Shown here: piece after piece, positions 44,444 to 53,639 of the stretch | Position numbering within the stretch: the stretch's first letter is position 1 | How the letters are laid out: the number at the start of each line of letters is the position of its first letter | Source of the DNA: Alicyclobacillus sp. | GTDB taxonomy: Bacteria; Bacillota; Bacilli; Alicyclobacillales; Alicyclobacillaceae | DNA length: 64,000 nt | Direction of reading: 5' to 3' | Assembly (NCBI GenBank): GCA_023511295.1 | Contig: JAIMBT010000015.1 | Span: 40,900 to 104,899, forward strand | The notes under the pieces: model-generated | Database searches by the model: none | What the model was told of the DNA's origin: nothing | What the model saw: the letters and a program-made list of their open reading frames with translations, nothing else | Position numbers and translations under genes: made by a program

Positions 44444-45610
44444 GTGGCCAAAACGATGGACTCGGCCGCAATGCGGCAAGTCAACAAGAAGCTGGTTACC
44501 AGCTTGATTTACAATCAAAGTCCCATTTCTCGCATCGCCGTCTCACAAACGACGGGTTTAAACAAAGCGACGGTCTCCTCCTTGGTCGACGAACTCATCC
44601 AAAGTGAGTTTGTCGTGGAGGTCGGATATGGACGGTCCCGGCGAGGCCGGAAACCGGTCATGCTCGAATTCAACGCCGAAGCGGGATACTGCGTCGGCGT
44701 CGACGTCCAAATCACGTACGTGACCACTGTATTGACGGATTTAAAGGGGGACGTCGTGTTCAAGGCGGTACGCCCCATTGACTTCTCCAAACGCCAGTTT
44801 GCAGCGGAGGAACTGGAGCGGGTGTTGGTTGATGAGATTGAAGCCGTCACTTCGAAGGCCCCGAGCAGCCCGCACGGCATCATCGGCGTTGGCATTGCCC
44901 TGCCCGGAATGGTGAACTTCGAAACAGGAGTGGCTTACTATTTGCCGAATATCGAGATTACTGAATGGGACGTGCGCGGCGCGCTGTCCAAGCATTTTCC
45001 CTTTCCGGTGTTCATCGACAACGACGGAAACTGCGGGGCACTTTCGGCCTATCAAACGTTCGCCTCCTCACCCCTGGTGTTCGTCAATGCAGGTATCGGC
45101 GTGGGCACGGGCATCGTCATTGACGGCGAAGTGTTTCGCGGTGCGAATGGGATTGCTGGCGAGTTCGGGCACATGACCATCTCGACAATTGGCTGGCTCT
45201 GCCGCTGCGGGAATTACGGCTGTTGGGAGCAATACGCGTCTGAGCAAGCCTTGTTGCGGTATCTCAAGGAACGAGGACAACTTGCACAATCCGAAGATCT
45301 CGCCCTCGACTTCACGACACTGGCTGCGCAGCGCGCCATGCGCGGAAACGCACAGTATCGTGAAGCCTTCGCAACCCTGGGAACCTACCTCGGCATCGGT
45401 ATGGCGAACATTGCGAACGGCTTGAACCCAGAGCGCATTGTCGTTGGGGGCCAAATCACGCATGGCGCGGAACTGCTGCTGCCATCTATACGAACCGCCC
45501 TTCGCCATCGTTCCATCCTCACGAACAAGGACGTCGCAATTGATTTTGCAGACGCGGACGCCGTGGTCCGCGGAGCGGCCCGCCTCTGTGTCGCTAACCT
45601 GATTCTTTGA
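44444..45610 (+). CDS. ROK-family repressor (XylR-like)
   Basis: 388 residues. An N-terminal winged helix (QSPISRIAVSQTTGLNKATVSSLVDELI) is followed by a ROK sugar-kinase-like domain: VGVDVQITYVTTVLTDLKG, the ROK signature, and the zinc site GHMTI...CRCGNYGCWEQ. Start GTG 44444 has ATGAGGTGAT upstream; the 24-residue extension is unsupported. Divergent from the sugar ABC transporter, its presumed target. Confidence 0.9.
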   Translation: MAKTMDSAAMRQVNKKLVTSLIYNQSPISRIAVSQTTGLNKATVSSLVDELIQSEFVVEVGYGRSRRGRKPVMLEFNAEAGYCVGVDVQITYVTTVLTDLKGDVVFKAVRPIDFSKRQFAAEELERVLVDEIEAVTSKAPSSPHGIIGVGIALPGMVNFETGVAYYLPNIEITEWDVRGALSKHFPFPVFIDNDGNCGALSAYQTFASSPLVFVNAGIGVGTGIVIDGEVFRGANGIAGEFGHMTISTIGWLCRCGNYGCWEQYASEQALLRYLKERGQLAQSEDLALDFTTLAAQRAMRGNAQYREAFATLGTYLGIGMANIANGLNPERIVVGGQITHGAELLLPSIRTALRHRSILTNKDVAIDFADADAVVRGAARLCVANLIL

Positions 45611-46159
45611 CGAATGCTCCCGCCGTCGCGGCCCGAAAAACGGCGGACCCGGAAGTCCTCGCCCGATGGCGGGAGGGGTGCATCGATACGACGCGGTCAC
45701 ATTTTCACCCACGACATCGGCCAATCTACCTTCGCGCATCCACTTGTTTCCGGAGCTGAGACCGCCTGTCCATGACTCCATCCTGCCGGCTTCTACCCCC
45801 CCACTCCATCGCCTGGGCCAGGGTCATGTCCGTGTAGAGGACCTTCATGATGCGCGGAAGGTATCCATCCAAGGTACCGAAGGAAAGATACACCATGTCG
45901 TGAATCAGCTTCGGACGCAGTCTACTAACAGTGTTGGTCAAATCGTGGAAGGGGACTATCGATGACTTCCCAAGATGGAACCGTGGGGGTTCCGTTGCGA
46001 GGTCACCCACTGACACTGTGGCCAAGAGGGTTGGGACGCACTCAAATCGAAACCTTGCCGAAGCGTTACGACGCGCCTTGTGACGGGCACACCGGCTCTG
46101 TGGTTTACAGTGAAGCTGGATGGGTCTATACATCAGGGAACGTGTCATTTGATTTATAT
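45611..46159. other. Region without a supported gene
   Basis: About 550 bp after the ROK gene. A weak GC hairpin (CCGCCGT...ACGGCGG, about 45624-45652) may end the ROK transcript. A 140-codon minus-strand frame (45726-46148) has no recognisable domain, unusual composition and no clear ribosome binding site. I take the region to be decayed DNA. Confidence 0.5.
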
Positions 46160-46198
46160 AATGCCAAGCACATGAACAAGTGTCATGTGCTTGGCATT
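46160..46198. terminator. Strong hairpin at the end of the small membrane-protein gene
   Basis: Perfect 16-bp stem (46160-46175 with 46183-46198; arm AATGCCAAGCACATGA) and a seven-base loop. The minus-strand stop codon of the neighbouring gene is the first part of the stem. Confidence 0.8.
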
Positions 46199-46689
46199 GT
46201 CTTTACTATTTGTTGTAACTGTCCGGGAAGTTGAGATGGATTGTAGGGCGCCTTTGATTTTGAAGCATCAAACAACGTGTCCACAGTCTCGATATAATTC
46301 ATGACTGCTTTGGATTGAGTATCATTGTTCCGAACATGGATCGCATTGTTGCGAAGATACTCTGCGACAAAGCTGGCGTTTTGGCGGGGAGTTTCGGTCA
46401 ATTGTGCTGTGATGGCCTGCATCTCACCACCCGCGATTCCAATCTGAATCGCTGCTTCATTTATGTTGCCTCTTTTATATGAAGATACAGCATTATCCAG
46501 TGCAGGGATGAATGCCATCATTTCTTCAGAGATCGCAGTATTGGCTCGATGGTTAGCGCCAATGGACTGCCAAACGTTACCTGCGACCAGCACGACTACA
46601 ATGATTAACCAAACGATTGTTTTCTTCAAAACCAACACGTCCTTTACAATGTTTGCGAAAGTGTCAACATTAGATCTCATTTGACCCAT
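46183..46689 (-). CDS. Small membrane-anchored protein of unknown function
   Basis: 168 residues, family not recognised. One N-terminal membrane helix (TIVWLIIVVVLVAGNVW, about 24-40) and a helical extracytoplasmic domain of about 120 residues with regular Asn/Gln/Ala heptads. No catalytic motif is apparent. The gene is clearly lower in G+C than its neighbours, ends in a strong hairpin and is surrounded by decayed DNA, so it may have been acquired. The start is uncertain: ATG 46689 or 46680. Confidence 0.6.
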   Translation of the reverse strand: MGQMRSNVDTFANIVKDVLVLKKTIVWLIIVVVLVAGNVWQSIGANHRANTAISEEMMAFIPALDNAVSSYKRGNINEAAIQIGIAGGEMQAITAQLTETPRQNASFVAEYLRNNAIHVRNNDTQSKAVMNYIETVDTLFDASKSKAPYNPSQLPGQLQQIVKTMPST

Positions 46690-46749
46690 TTCGCCGGATT
46701 AGTTCCGACCCGCCCAGCGGCGTTTCGGTAGCCGCTCATGCTCTTTGGA

Positions 46750-47215
46750 TGTGAATTACTCACCGCGCCATTGGTGACGGGCGAGAGTACTTCGCGCAAC
46801 CGTGCCGGGCGGAGCAATCTTCCCTCCAACAGGAGTATGACTTACTCGACACCGCGTTCCGGCCGCTCCATGCGCAGTGCACCGCCTTCGGAATCACCTC
46901 CTCCGGCAGCTGGTGACGGCCCCGTTCGTTCCGGGCTTAAGAGCAACACCTCCTTCAGCAAGGTGGCGCTGTCTTCGCATCGTCGCAGGATGGGGTCTGT
47001 CCTTGTGCGTCGACGAACTCAGCCCTCGCTGCCCAGCCTCTCGCGGGTTCACCGCTACCCTCTGGGCGGAGGCCTCTGCTGTCTTTGCTCGTCGTGCGAA
47101 CGCATCCAGTCCATCCTCGTTTCATGTTCAGTCCTTCCACCGATAAGCGCTTGTCAGTGTACGATGGACTCTGCTGACTCCTGCCCAATCCCCCACATTC
47201 CCCCTGTTCATCCAA
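46750..47215 (-). mobile_element. Decayed group II intron (domains III-IV and start of its ORF)
   Basis: Minus strand: GGAGTCAGCAGAGTCCATCG followed 25-35 nt later by GGAAGGACTGAACATGAA matches the segment that precedes the reverse-transcriptase ORF in bacterial group II introns. The following frame is broken: an Arg/Ser/Gly-rich start, then LLKEVL in another frame, with no reverse-transcriptase core. Upstream to 47391 the GC hairpins may be domain I-II remains. No domain V was found. No intact gene lies in 46690-47391. Confidence 0.6.
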
Positions 47216-47391
47216 ATCAATCGAACAACCCTGTGCGCACGGCAGCCATCCCTCCAGCGCATCAAAAACGGGAGCGCTTGGCCCCCGCGGCTCGCCGCGG
47301 GTTGTTCCCGCGCCCGTAACTTGTTCACCCAGCAAAGCCTGCGGGGCTGCCGCGCAGACGTGCGCACCGCTGATTCTGGTTCAGACCCCGC

Positions 47392-48576
47392 CTAAGTCCG
47401 TGAAGCGCGTAACAGTCGCGCGATATTCTCCGCAGCCACGGCCAGCAGAGACGCCGCGTTTGCCATCGCTTCATCCAGGGCCATCGGCCGTGACACGATG
47501 GCATGAAGGCTCACAAAGTGGTCGTACAGCGCCTCAATCCCGGCACCCAATCCGCCCGACAGCAGAATCGCCTTCGCGCCGTGTCTGGCTGCGACTTGTG
47601 CGACGTAGAACGGAACTTTCCCAAACAAGGTTTGGAAGTCGCTTTGTCCTTCTCCTGTGAAGACGAAATCCGCACCCCTCATCTTTTCCTCGAGTCCGAC
47701 GACGTCCCCCACCAGCTTTGCGCCGGGTACTAGGGACGCACCGAGTAGCAAGAACGCAAATCCCAAGCCCCCCGCCGCACCCGCGCCCGGGACGAGGTGG
47801 AGACGCTTCCCCGTCGCGGCCTCAATGCGCGTCGCGAAGTGGAGCAAACCTGCATCGAGCCGCCGCACCTGCTCCGGCGTCGCGCCTTTTTGCGGCCCAA
47901 ACACCGCGGACGCCCCCTGCTCGCCGCAGAGCGGATTGTCCACGTCGCAGGCCACCTGTATGTCGCTCTCCCAAACCCGCGAATCGATGGTGTCCAACCG
48001 AACGGTGGAGATATCCGGCAACGCGCCGCCAACCGGAGGTACAGGGCGCTCGTCCGCGTCCAGGAACACCGCGCCGAGCGCCTGCAGCAGGCCGATACCG
48101 CCGTCATTCGTGGCACTTCCGCCAAGACCCACGATGAATCGGCGATATCCGGCGTCAAGCGCGTGCCGAATGACCTGGCCGAGACCATACGACGTCGTCT
48201 GTTCCGGGTTCCGGAGATGGCGGGGGACCATGGGTAAGCCGGCGATGCTTGCAACCTCCACAATCGCGGTCATCGCATCCGCCGCATCGAGCGCGGGCTT
48301 CTCTGCTACCGGCATCTGCGGCACGGGCCGGGACGGAATCACCCCGTAACGCGTAACCACCGGCGTCCCGAGTGGCCCCGTGATGGTCACCTCGTTCCAT
48401 GTCCCGGAAGCCGCCTGAACCATCGCATCGACGGTACCTTCTCCCCCGTCCGCCATTGGGACAACCTCAATCGTCGCATCCGGGAACACGCTGCGCAGCG
48501 CGCGCTCCGTCACCGTGCCGACTTCCCACGCCGTCAGACTGCCCTTAAACGAATCCGAAGCAATCACGATTTTCAT
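47392..48576 (-). CDS. glxK: Glycerate kinase, copy 2
   Basis: 394-residue paralogue of the kinase at 6506-7696, with the same signatures (MKIVIASDSFKGSLTAWEVG, GGSATNDGGIGLLQALG, FTGEGQSDFQTLFGKVP). Differences cluster around residues 80-105, the loop that varies in length, and at the C-terminus. Start ATG 48576 follows GGAGG. The downstream side is decayed group II intron DNA, so the original terminator may be lost. The gap to the transporter gene is larger here (172 bp) than in copy 1 (39 bp). Confidence 0.92.
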   Translation of the reverse strand: MKIVIASDSFKGSLTAWEVGTVTERALRSVFPDATIEVVPMADGGEGTVDAMVQAASGTWNEVTITGPLGTPVVTRYGVIPSRPVPQMPVAEKPALDAADAMTAIVEVASIAGLPMVPRHLRNPEQTTSYGLGQVIRHALDAGYRRFIVGLGGSATNDGGIGLLQALGAVFLDADERPVPPVGGALPDISTVRLDTIDSRVWESDIQVACDVDNPLCGEQGASAVFGPQKGATPEQVRRLDAGLLHFATRIEAATGKRLHLVPGAGAAGGLGFAFLLLGASLVPGAKLVGDVVGLEEKMRGADFVFTGEGQSDFQTLFGKVPFYVAQVAARHGAKAILLSGGLGAGIEALYDHFVSLHAIVSRPMALDEAMANAASLLAVAAENIARLLRASRT

Positions 48577-48748
48577 AGCCGTCCTCCTGCTTCTTGCCCA
48601 ACCCCGATGGCCGCATCCCGCCGACCGTGACGTCCGTGCCATCCGTGAAAGATGCCCCGCTTCATCAACCGAAGGGGGCATCCAGGTTCCATCCAGGGTC
48701 AAACCATTTTCTTTCTACTAAGGTACCACATCCGACGCAGCTTCGCGC

Positions 48749-50041
48749 CTATTGTTTCCCTGATCCGGTTGCCAACGACGCACCGGATGACCGCGCGTTT
48801 GCTCCAGGACGGTCGGTGCCGAGCGCGAACGAAATGATGGCCGTTATCACCAGGAACGCCGCAAGCACCAGGAATCCGGCGAAACTGTTGTGCGTCGCGC
48901 CCTTCACGTAGCCAACGATATAGGGGCCCAAAAATCCGCCCAGGTTCCCCAGCGCGTTGATGAGTCCCATCGCGGCACCCACCAGCTCAATTCGCAGCAG
49001 CGCGCTTGGAATCGCCCAGAACGGTCCGTACGGGCCGTACACACCGATGGCTGCGATGCACAAGAAGATCATCTGTCCAACAGCACCGTGGACAGCTAGC
49101 TGGCCAATGACCAGACCCGCTGCCCCAATGAGGGCTGGAATCGCGACGTGCGCTTGCCGCTTGCCGCGCTTGTCCGAGAGCGCCGAGTTGACCACCATAG
49201 AAACGAGTGCGCAGAAGTATGGGATGGCCGACAGCCAGCCAACGGTCGCTGAACTGGTCACGCCGTGGAAGGACTTTACGACGGAAGGCAGCCACAGGCT
49301 GAATCCGTAGAAGCCACTCATCCAGAAGAAGTAGGCAACAATCAGCCACAGCACCGTCTTGTTGCCAAAGGCCGCCTTGTACCCTGCGTTCGGCGCCTTT
49401 TCGCTGTCCTCTTTGGCCATCGTCGTCTCAATGTATTGCTGTTCTTCGGGGGACACCCACTTTGCCTCGCTCGGCTTGTCGGAGATGGTGAACCACCACA
49501 CAATCCCCCAGATGATGGGCGGCAAACCTTCGATGATGAACACGGTCCGCCAACTCATAAACGTGAGCAACCAGCCAGAAATGGGGGCCATAATCATCGC
49601 GGAAACAGGCAGGCAGGCCATCCACAGCGCGTTGGCACGCGCGCGTTCACGGGTAGGGAACCAGGAGGCGAGCAAGACCAATACCGCCGGCCATACACCG
49701 CCTTCAAAAATGCCGAGCACAAACCGCGCCAGGTACAACTGACCCACACTCTGCACCAGGCCGTTCGCCATCGCAGCCAGTCCCCAGAGCATCATCAAAA
49801 TGAAGACCACTTTCCGAGCACTCCAGCGGCTGGCCAGAAGGCCACCGGGAATCTGCAAAATCATGTATCCCACAAAGAAGATCCCAGATGCCAAGCCGGT
49901 GGCCGCACTGGACAGGTGAAAGCTGTTGCCGATGTACGGGAGAATCATCGACACGTTGATGCGGTCCATGTACGCCAGCATATACATGATGGCGGCGATT
50001 GGAATGATAAAGCCCCAGCGCCGGGCCGGAATGTTGTTCAT
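48749..50041 (-). CDS. MFS sugar-acid transporter, copy 2
   Basis: 430-residue paralogue of the transporter at 7736-9028 and nearly identical to it: about 15 substitutions by my count, seven of them in the last 20 residues. Start and length are the same. Such conservation next to strongly diverged neighbours suggests either recent gene conversion or strong selection for the same transported substrate. Confidence 0.9.
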   Translation of the reverse strand: MNNIPARRWGFIIPIAAIMYMLAYMDRINVSMILPYIGNSFHLSSAATGLASGIFFVGYMILQIPGGLLASRWSARKVVFILMMLWGLAAMANGLVQSVGQLYLARFVLGIFEGGVWPAVLVLLASWFPTRERARANALWMACLPVSAMIMAPISGWLLTFMSWRTVFIIEGLPPIIWGIVWWFTISDKPSEAKWVSPEEQQYIETTMAKEDSEKAPNAGYKAAFGNKTVLWLIVAYFFWMSGFYGFSLWLPSVVKSFHGVTSSATVGWLSAIPYFCALVSMVVNSALSDKRGKRQAHVAIPALIGAAGLVIGQLAVHGAVGQMIFLCIAAIGVYGPYGPFWAIPSALLRIELVGAAMGLINALGNLGGFLGPYIVGYVKGATHNSFAGFLVLAAFLVITAIISFALGTDRPGANARSSGASLATGSGKQ

Positions 50042-50112
50042 GGTGTGTCCCCTCTCTGGTGAATTCGCTTACAGTTTTGAACGCGGGGCGCCACGGGCGC
50101 CACGGACCCGTC

Positions 50113-51126
50113 TTAGGTGAGCTTGACCCCGGCTTTCGCGTACTGCGCCCCCACCTTCACCGCTTCAATCATGCTGACAGGGCTGGCGATGCCTTTGCCA
50201 GCGATGTCGAAGGCGGTGCCGTGATCGACACTCGTCCGCAGGATGGGCAACCCAAGCGTGACGCTCACGGTGCGCTCGAAGTCCATCACCTTGGCAGCGA
50301 TATGCCCCTGGTCGTGGTACAGCGACAACACCGCATCGAACCGCCCCATCCGCGCCATGTGGAACACGGAGTCTGCTGGCACTGGGCCCGTCACATGCCA
50401 TCCACGGGCTTGCGCTTCGCGCACCGCGGGGGTGACACCTTCAACTTCTTCGGTCCCAAAGAGGCCGTGCTCCCCCGCGTGGGGATTGAGGCCGGCGACC
50501 GCCAGGTGCGGGTTGTCATACCCCAACTGTCTGAGGGCGTTGAGGCTCTTCTCGATGCCCGCCAACACCCGCTCTTTCGTCACCAGTTTGCACGCTTCGG
50601 CGAGCGAGACGTGACGCGTCAAGAAGAAGATCTTGACGTTGAGGATGGAGAACATCGTCATCTCGTCTTTGGCGCCGGTCAGGTCCGCAAACATCTCCGT
50701 GTGGCCGATGTACGGAACTGCTGCAGCTTTCAGCGACTCCTTGTTGATGGGGGCTGTGACGACCGCGTCGACGGCTCCGCTCATCGCGAGTTCAATCGCC
50801 TTGCGAATGTACCCAAACGCCGCCGCACCGGCCTCCGCCTGGACTTGGCCCAACTGCAACCGGGAAACGTCCATCAAGCCGAGGTCGAGGACCTCAATCA
50901 CGCCAAATTGAAACTGCGCATCTTCCGGGCGGGCAATCGTGCGGACTTCCGCCTGCAAGCCCGAGAAGCGAATGGCGTCTTCCAAGATGCTCGCGTCCCC
51001 AACCACAATCGGGCGCGCAACCTCGAACACTTCGCGGTCAACGACGGCCCGAGCCGTGATTTCCGGACCAATTCCAGCGGGATCCCCCATGGTCAACGCG
51101 AGTATCGGCTTATCTATCGCTGTCAT
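50113..51126 (-). CDS. pdxA2: PdxA2-like 4-phospho-tetronate dehydrogenase, copy 2
   Basis: 337 residues. All PdxA motifs are intact (LTMGDPAGIGPE, VTAPINKESLK, GLNPHAGE, YHDQGHIAAKV). Against copy 1 the changes are almost all in the first 120 residues; the C-terminal half is close to identical. Start ATG 51126 overlaps the kinase stop by four bases, a tighter coupling than in copy 1, where the genes are 45 bp apart. Confidence 0.9.
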   Translation of the reverse strand: MTAIDKPILALTMGDPAGIGPEITARAVVDREVFEVARPIVVGDASILEDAIRFSGLQAEVRTIARPEDAQFQFGVIEVLDLGLMDVSRLQLGQVQAEAGAAAFGYIRKAIELAMSGAVDAVVTAPINKESLKAAAVPYIGHTEMFADLTGAKDEMTMFSILNVKIFFLTRHVSLAEACKLVTKERVLAGIEKSLNALRQLGYDNPHLAVAGLNPHAGEHGLFGTEEVEGVTPAVREAQARGWHVTGPVPADSVFHMARMGRFDAVLSLYHDQGHIAAKVMDFERTVSVTLGLPILRTSVDHGTAFDIAGKGIASPVSMIEAVKVGAQYAKAGVKLT

Positions 51127-52613
51127 GTTTTCCACTCCTTTGATTGCATCTCTGGGTCGGCAGCAACTGCATCTTGATGAAATCGAAGCAGGTGTGCACC
51201 AACGTTTCGAGGCGACGCGGCGACCCATTCATACAGTGCGGAAACCGCAGATACGGCCGCCGTGCGGTCTCCCATGGTGCCGCCCTTCGTGAGCACCCAC
51301 TGGTAGCGGAGCAGCCCGTCCGCGGGTACGGACAACGTCGTAATCGGCGCGATTTCTCGCTTCACCGCAAGCGTCGTGACGCCGACGCCGGACAACATCG
51401 CCCGAGCCGCTTCGCCGCCAGACAAGTAGAACCCCGCTAAGCTCGGAAACGCGGCCACAGCAGCTCGAAGGATTTGCGCGAGGCGCTCGTTGACCGCTTG
51501 CGCTCCGCCGGCCGAGGATTCCCACGTGTCCGTGCGGACGAACAAGATGGGAAGGCACCCTGAGCCGCTCTCGCGCGCTGGAATGGCTTCTCTGGCATTC
51601 TGCGCCCCCCATGCCTGCATGCGGCGAATGACAGATTCCGGCGGTTCGCCGTTGTACCGTATCATCCCGACCCCCGGCACGCGCTCCAGGGCATCCATCT
51701 GCTCCTTGGCTTCTTGCATCAGGCTCGCGGAAATCCCGAGGATGCAGGGTGCCTGTGGCCGATGGGCCGCGGACAACCACCATACGCCTGTGCCGCCCGC
51801 ATCGCCGTCCAAGCAGTCTCGGCGCCAATCCGCCACGGTCGTCGGCTGCGCCGCGCTGCCTGCGCGGGCTGACATCCGCCCGGCCACCACCGCCGTAAAG
51901 GGACCCGGGTCCACAGTCCACAAGTGCACCTCCGGATGTGCGTCGCAGAATGCAATCGTTCCGACGGCCAACGTTTCGATGTCGTCGAGAGACGTGGCGT
52001 CGCAAAACCAGACGCGCACCCCTTGAGCAAAACCGGCCGTCATCACCTGGCACACAGAAGCTGCGCCCGAGACCACCGTCTCCAGTGGAATGGAGTCGCC
52101 CTTCGCAACACACCGGCTTCCAATCCAGGAAGCGAGCGACGAGTCGAGCACAGGCGCGAATGGATCCGCACCGACGGACGTCTTGTGCACCGGCACCCCG
52201 TGGACCAGGTGGATACCGTGAACCGTGGTGCGACCTGACCGTGGGTGGGCGGGAACGACAACGGCGACGACCGGCTCGCTCTGAGTCATCAAGACGTTGA
52301 GAGACGCCGCAATCGGGCCGCGAAGGGTGCTGTCGATGCGCAGGGCGGTGTGACCGTACCCCGTCCAACGGGTCGCGTCGAGAAACCGCTGCACAGCCGC
52401 TGCAGCCTGCGCTGGCGAACCGTTTCTCGTCGCGAGGTCGTAGACGTGTGCCTCGGGAACGGCCCGTTCCAGCTGGCGGAAGGGCCGAGGTGGTGCAACC
52501 GCAACCGCGCCGTCCAGGCCAAGGTGGACCCACGCCCGAAACCCCTGTGCAGACAACAGCGCTGCGACTCCGTTTCCACCCGTCAAGTCATCCGCGGCCA
52601 CCAGCACGTTCAT
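51123..52613 (-). CDS. dtnK: Four-carbon acid sugar kinase (DUF1537), copy 2
   Basis: 496 residues, 17 longer than copy 1. N-terminal MNVLVAADDLTGGNGVAALL, LRIDSTLRGPI and the C-terminal GGEAARAMLSGVGVTTL are conserved. The middle (about residues 200-330) and the region after residue 25 differ widely, including segments likely to line the substrate pocket. Start ATG 52613; an alternative start lies 15 bp upstream. The divergence suggests a shifted substrate, for example D-erythronate against D-threonate. Confidence 0.88.
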   Translation of the reverse strand: MNVLVAADDLTGGNGVAALLSAQGFRAWVHLGLDGAVAVAPPRPFRQLERAVPEAHVYDLATRNGSPAQAAAAVQRFLDATRWTGYGHTALRIDSTLRGPIAASLNVLMTQSEPVVAVVVPAHPRSGRTTVHGIHLVHGVPVHKTSVGADPFAPVLDSSLASWIGSRCVAKGDSIPLETVVSGAASVCQVMTAGFAQGVRVWFCDATSLDDIETLAVGTIAFCDAHPEVHLWTVDPGPFTAVVAGRMSARAGSAAQPTTVADWRRDCLDGDAGGTGVWWLSAAHRPQAPCILGISASLMQEAKEQMDALERVPGVGMIRYNGEPPESVIRRMQAWGAQNAREAIPARESGSGCLPILFVRTDTWESSAGGAQAVNERLAQILRAAVAAFPSLAGFYLSGGEAARAMLSGVGVTTLAVKREIAPITTLSVPADGLLRYQWVLTKGGTMGDRTAAVSAVSALYEWVAASPRNVGAHLLRFHQDAVAADPEMQSKEWKT

Positions 52614-52624
52614 CGAACCCCGCG

Positions 52625-53416
52625 TCATGGCTCGACCGCATCCGCAAGTTCGGCCGAATTCGGGAGATACAGGCGGATGCCCGCGTCCACCAAAGCATGG
52701 GCATCCGCAGACGGGAACGCGGCGTCACTGACGACCGCATCGAACCCGCTCAAGGGCGCAATCCGCTGAAACGAATGGTGCCCGTACTTGCTCGAGTCCG
52801 CCACCAACACGGTGCGCCCTGCGGCCCGAATCATGCTTTGTTTGATGGCGGCTTTCGCCGGTGTGCGGCTCATCGCCGCCTCTGCATTGAAGGAATCGCA
52901 CCCAATCAGGGCCAGGTCCACGTAAATGGAGCTGAGCATTTGCACGGCGAATTCGCCGTGGGTGCTGTATACCCCGGTTTTGACCCGGCCGCCAATCATG
53001 TAGACTTCGAGGTCTTCGACATCGCTGAGCAACTGCGCAGTGGCAAGGTCGTTCGTGATGACCCGCAACGAGCCCACGGCAACCAGGCGTTTGGCGACCG
53101 CGAACGTCGTCGTACCCGCGTCCACCAACACACTCATGCCAGGTTCGACAAAGGTGACGGCGAGGTCCGCAATCTGCTCTTTCTCCACCGGATGGCTTGC
53201 GCGCTTGTCGTCGAGGCTGAGTTCCGCCATCCCCCCGTCCGGTTGCATCGCGCCGCCATACGTGCGCTCCAAGAGCCCTTCATCGGTCAGCACTTTGAGA
53301 TCTCGGCGGATGGTCATCGCGGATACCCCAAAACGACGCGCCAGTTCCTGAATCTCAACTTCTCCATTGCGCGTCACCAGCGCGAGAATCTCCCGACGTC
53401 TGCGCTCCGCCAGCAA
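52625..53416 (-). CDS. DeoR/GlpR-family regulator, copy 2
   Basis: 263 residues from a TTG at 53416, matching the start of copy 1; a GTG at 53425 is possible but would sit inside the GGGAGG site. The helix-turn-helix is identical to copy 1 (ELARRFGVSAMTIRRDLKVL), so both regulators probably bind the same operators and cross-regulate. The effector domain differs in about one residue in five. Confidence 0.88.
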   Translation of the reverse strand: MLAERRRREILALVTRNGEVEIQELARRFGVSAMTIRRDLKVLTDEGLLERTYGGAMQPDGGMAELSLDDKRASHPVEKEQIADLAVTFVEPGMSVLVDAGTTTFAVAKRLVAVGSLRVITNDLATAQLLSDVEDLEVYMIGGRVKTGVYSTHGEFAVQMLSSIYVDLALIGCDSFNAEAAMSRTPAKAAIKQSMIRAAGRTVLVADSSKYGHHSFQRIAPLSGFDAVVSDAAFPSADAHALVDAGIRLYLPNSAELADAVEP

Positions 53417-53505
53417 ATCTGCCACCTCCCATCCCCGGAACCGGCTGGACGTTTGTTCGATTTTGTTACTTAATGTATATTTGTGTTCCTGATTGATAGA
53501 CTTAG

Positions 53506-53545
53506 TTTATTTGTGTTCTCTCGCGTTTGTCAACAAGCGCTTTCA
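53506..53545 (-). promoter_or_regulatory. Promoter with cre (CcpA) box, tetronate operon copy 2
   Basis: Minus strand: -35 TTGACA (53528-53533), 16-bp spacer, -10 AATAAA (53506-53511), with TGAAAGCGCTTGTTGA (53530-53545) overlapping the -35. Same layout as 12486-12525. Confidence 0.7.
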
Positions 53546-53639
53546 GACGGCTCCGAGAACAAAACAGAACAGAGCAAGGCCCATCGGTTTCGGGGCTTCG
53601 CCCTGTTCCAGCATGGGCCCCAGGTGCGCCAGCGTGTCC

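Noticed and set aside
45726..46148. 140-codon minus-strand frame after the ROK gene, considered as a transposase fragment
   Set aside because: I could not match any transposase motif; composition and lack of a start site argue against a gene.
46738..47319. 193-codon plus-strand frame in the intron-remnant region
   Set aside because: No domain, low-complexity Ser/Pro/Arg composition, no ribosome binding site; the opposite strand carries recognisable group II intron sequence.
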